NCBI GenBank assembly: GCA_017435905.1
Contig: JAFSEB010000063.1
Coordinates: forward strand, 45,052 to 109,051
Length of the DNA: 64,000 nt
Source of the DNA: Clostridia bacterium
GTDB taxonomy: Bacteria; Bacillota; Clostridia; Christensenellales; CAG-138
Reading direction: 5' to 3'
The notes beneath the pieces are model-generated. The model searched no databases. It was given only the letters and a program-made list of their open reading frames with translations, and had not been told where the DNA came from. The position numbers and the translations under genes are program-made. Below are positions 61,502 to 64,000 of the stretch, piece by piece. Each line of letters starts with the position of its first letter. Within the stretch, counting starts at the first letter, position 1.

Positions 61502-62793
61502 GCAGGAAAGAAAAACCGCGTTCCACATCCATTGCCCGCCGCATCAATTCCCATTTGCGCTGGCAGCAGCTTTGGGGCATCATCGGCGCTGACATTTCCC
61601 TTGTGTTCTTCGGCACAGCATTCTGGTGCTACCTTGCGGAAAAAGCACACGTTGCCGATTGGGATCCATGGATGCAGCGCAGCTTCTCCCTTGGAAAGAG
61701 CGGTACGTTTTATGAAATGCTGCGTGCGGCATCCTATTCCTTTACACCCCGGGGATTCGATGCGAAGACCGTTACGGTGGATGCAGGCGACTTTCTCAGC
61801 ACGTTTTTTGTGCTGATCATTGTGCTTTTTTCAATTCAGCTGTTCGGCTGGCTTGTGAAATGCGCTTCCGGCACGGCGGAAATACGCCGTTTTCTCAAAC
61901 CGATCGACGATATTGCCCTTGCTGCGGAGCGTGTCAGCGCACAGCAGCTTGATGCAAGCAAGTTCCGCAACCTTGAAGAAGCCATCGGCCACATCAATGC
62001 AGCCGTACCGGATGCAAAGCTTTCTGTGGGCGATGCAGAGCTTGCGGGGCTTGAGGCTGCCGTAAACAACCTCATTGCCCGAATGCATGAAACCTACAGG
62101 CAGCAGGTGCGGTTTGTGGACGATGCAAGCCATGAACTCAGAACGCCGATCGCTGTCATTCAGGGATATGCCAACATGCTTGACCGCTGGGGGAAAGAGG
62201 ATGAAACGGTCCTTGAAGAATCCATTGCGGCCATCAAAACGGAATCCGATCACATGAAGACCCTTGTGGAGCAGCTGCTGTTCCTTGCAAGGGGCGATAT
62301 GGGGCGGCAGCAGTTCAAACCGGAGCTGCTCTCCCTTTCCGATATGCTGCGTGAGATCCACGAGGAATCGGAAATGATAGACAGCGCACACCCCTATGCG
62401 CTGCAGCTGCAATCGGCTTCAAAAGCCTATGCGGATCCTGTCATGCTCAAGCAGGCGGTGCGGATCCTTGTGGATAATGCGGCAAAGTATACGCCACAGG
62501 GGAACAGGATCCTGCTTCGGCTGCGGCAGGATGAAGCGGGGGCGCCCTGCATCGATGTGCAGGACAGCGGCATCGGCATTGCCGCAAAGGATGTTCCCCA
62601 TATGTTTGAACGTTTCTACCGCAGCGATGCCGCCCGCAACAGCAAGGAAGGGGGAAGCGGTCTCGGCCTTTCCATTGCAAAGTGGATCGTGGAAAAACAC
62701 GGCGGCCACTTTGATGTGATCAGCGCACAGGATATCGGTACCCGAGTTTCTATATGCCTGCCCGCACCGCAGGAAGGAAGCGGTACGCTTTGA
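61498..62793 (+). CDS. Sensor histidine kinase, ArlS-like
   Basis: 431 residues. Two membrane helices (about 25-45 and 100-120) flank a short extracellular loop of about 55-60 residues; HAMP-like linker; DHp with DDASHELRTPIAVIQGYANM (His212); ATPase with LKQAVRILVDNAAKYTPQGN (N), DSGIGIAAKDVPHMFERFYR (G1/F) and GGSGLGLSIAKWIVEKHGG (G2). Partner of the overlapping regulator. The signal is unknown. Confidence 0.94.
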   Translation: MSRKEKPRSTSIARRINSHLRWQQLWGIIGADISLVFFGTAFWCYLAEKAHVADWDPWMQRSFSLGKSGTFYEMLRAASYSFTPRGFDAKTVTVDAGDFLSTFFVLIIVLFSIQLFGWLVKCASGTAEIRRFLKPIDDIALAAERVSAQQLDASKFRNLEEAIGHINAAVPDAKLSVGDAELAGLEAAVNNLIARMHETYRQQVRFVDDASHELRTPIAVIQGYANMLDRWGKEDETVLEESIAAIKTESDHMKTLVEQLLFLARGDMGRQQFKPELLSLSDMLREIHEESEMIDSAHPYALQLQSASKAYADPVMLKQAVRILVDNAAKYTPQGNRILLRLRQDEAGAPCIDVQDSGIGIAAKDVPHMFERFYRSDAARNSKEGGSGLGLSIAKWIVEKHGGHFDVISAQDIGTRVSICLPAPQEGSGTL

Positions 62794-62811
62794 TCGAAAG
62801 ATAAAAAACAG

Positions 62812-62839
62812 GCCCGGAGGGATATTCCCTCCGGGCTTT
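62812..62839. terminator. Bidirectional terminator
   Basis: 11-bp stem GCCCGGAGGGA with its complement; TTTCCT right and T-run on the minus strand (TGTTTTTTATC), shared by convergent genes. Confidence 0.85.
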
Positions 62840-62844
62840 CCTAT

Positions 62845-63795
62845 TTATGCAAGGGATGAAATGAGCTGTGCGTAGCGGTGTGCCGAATAAAGATGGGTAT
62901 ATTTCAGCTGTGAAGAAAAAGCGATCCTGTTTTCATAGGCGCCCTCAGTGAGCGTTTGCAATGCTGCTTTGGTATCCCTGTATGCTGAAAGAAGCCCGGA
63001 AAGGGCAGGGTCTGAAGCATCGAGCGACAACAGCGATGCCATATCCGCATCAAGGGAGGAAAGGATGGAGGATGCAAGCAGCATCCCTTCTTCTACCGGC
63101 AGCGCTTCTTTGTCAAAGCGGATCGCCGCATCGCCGAGTGCGCTTTCTGCGGCCTTCAGCGCACCGAAACCGGATTCGATCCCTGCAAGATGGGTTTCAT
63201 CCGCCGTAACACGGAAGGCGGCACCTGCGGCGGAAAGCGTGTGCACCGTGCAGTCCACACCTTCTTCCGTTAAGCGTGTTTTGACGCTTTTAGCACTTTC
63301 TGCGTTGTCGTATCCGGATGCCATTACCCGGTAGCGCAGTTCGCCCGAAGTGGTATCCGGTATAATATAGCCGCCTGCGCCCTGTGCTTTGAGCAGATCC
63401 GCCTGCGCCTTTGCATTCTCCTCGGAAGAGTAAACGCCCATCTGCAGCATATAGCAATCAAGGGCAGGTAGGGATACCTCCGCACTGATCGCATTGGCAT
63501 TGGAATTTGCGGTAAGATCCACTGCCGCAGAAAGGCTTTGCGTATCGGACGCCTGACCGTCCTCACCGTCGCCATGTTTTTGTGATACGGCGCTGATCAT
63601 GGGCGCTATCATGTTTTCTGCGATCCATGTGCCTGCCGCAGAGGCGGACACGAAATAGACGATACCGCCCACCATCAGCAGGGAAAGAAGCGTTCTTGCC
63701 GTTTCGCTGCTTTGTTTTGCACCGCTGCGAAATGCGCCGCTTCTTCCGGAAATGCTTTTTCGGCGGTTGGGTTTTCTTTTTCGTCTGTATTCCAT
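62845..63795 (-). CDS. SPOR-domain membrane protein
   Basis: 316 residues. A very basic N-terminus (YRRKRKPNRRKS), one membrane helix (about 35-55), a linker and a SPOR domain (about 110-190; LDCYMLQMGVYSSEENAKAQ, LRYRVMASGYDNAESAKSVK), which binds denuded septal glycan, then a helical C-terminal domain of unknown type. Likely a division- or wall-associated protein. Few relatives have this C-terminal half. Start at 63795 has weak ribosome complementarity (GGGAGAATTGCAAA). Confidence 0.85.
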   Translation of the reverse strand: MEYRRKRKPNRRKSISGRSGAFRSGAKQSSETARTLLSLLMVGGIVYFVSASAAGTWIAENMIAPMISAVSQKHGDGEDGQASDTQSLSAAVDLTANSNANAISAEVSLPALDCYMLQMGVYSSEENAKAQADLLKAQGAGGYIIPDTTSGELRYRVMASGYDNAESAKSVKTRLTEEGVDCTVHTLSAAGAAFRVTADETHLAGIESGFGALKAAESALGDAAIRFDKEALPVEEGMLLASSILSSLDADMASLLSLDASDPALSGLLSAYRDTKAALQTLTEGAYENRIAFSSQLKYTHLYSAHRYAQLISSLA

Positions 63796-63867
63796 TTTGC
63801 AATTCTCCCATAAGCTGTGTTTGCAATATATCTATGCCTTGTACAGCCGTTTCATGCAATAGTGAAT

Positions 63868-64000
63868 TGTCAAACTAAGTGCAACAGTTCGCGAGTTCAA
63901 AGTTCCAAAGCGACTGAGCAGAATGGAAATTAAGAACCTTACGAGGCCTGGCGTTGATCAACGCCAGGTTCTTGTTTAGAGTTGCCTGTGCCACACGGGA
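63868..64000. mobile_element. Possible left end of an IS30-like insertion sequence, incomplete
   Basis: TTGTCAAACTAAGTGCAACA (63868-63887) recalls terminal repeats of IS30-family elements, from memory. No transposase frame is reached before the edge. A 22-bp palindrome centred at 63957 (CCTGGCGTTGA and its complement), flanked by AAGAACCT and AGGTTCTT, follows. Confidence 0.3.

Overview
The window looks like the chromosome of a fibre-gut type Clostridia (Bacillota): Firmicutes gene orders (dgt-dnaG-rpoD; rplU-prp-rpmA; infC-rpmI-rplT; mreBCD-mrdA), a long SRP RNA with an Alu domain, Prp-type cleavable L27, sigma-A promoters close to TTGACA/TATAAT, GGAGG ribosome sites, many TTG starts, and one dockerin-bearing secreted protein. 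From about 11.9 kb onward the DNA is GC-rich housekeeping sequence; positions 1 to about 11.7 kb are compositionally different and read as an accessory island lying against the 3' end of a tRNA-Leu gene.

Layout. 1-3.1 kb: end of a mobile element (large serine recombinase running off the left edge, a TnpW-like small protein, a divergent XRE regulator with an operator array, a DnaJ N-terminal stump and an unknown ORF). 3.1-9.4 kb: a minus-strand run of one ribbon-helix-helix (RHH) repressor gene followed by four envelope or secreted proteins and two small element proteins, facing a second RHH gene across a divergent promoter with three operator-like repeats. 9.5-11.5 kb: LytTR/AgrC-like two-component pair. 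11.9 kb: tRNA-Leu(UAA). 12-31 kb: cls, degV, ilvE, an MBL hydrolase, the L21/Prp/L27 operon, a TraX-like protein, rsmA with a G5/3D cell-wall protein, a MecA-like PBP, thiolase, thioesterase, FMN protein, SRP RNA, a candidate small RNA, queG, alr with an M20 amidohydrolase, a cyclase, yqzL and recO. 31-42 kb: ppdK, dgt-dnaG-rpoD, hemolysin III, SpoIID-dockerin, efp, CD1247-like. 42-50 kb: solitary substrate-binding lipoprotein, pgsA, PrsA-like foldase, AlaX, M14 carboxypeptidase, infC-rpmI-rplT with leader attenuator, RlmB-type methylase. 50-64 kb: NUDIX, maf, mreBCD-mrdA, lgt, pncB, DUF4342, OmpR/HK pair, SPOR protein, and possibly the start of an insertion sequence at the right edge.

Together the core genes cover translation (L21, L27, L20, L35, IF3, EF-P, KsgA, SRP), replication and transcription initiation (DnaG, RpoD), and cell-wall elongation (Mre/PBP2, Lgt, Alr, PBP). 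The least described part is the island operon at 3.9-9.1 kb: a short RHH autorepressor translationally coupled to an LRR lipoprotein, then an anchored protein, a large secreted protein and a second lipoprotein. All family assignments come from reading the translated sequence, without database searches.
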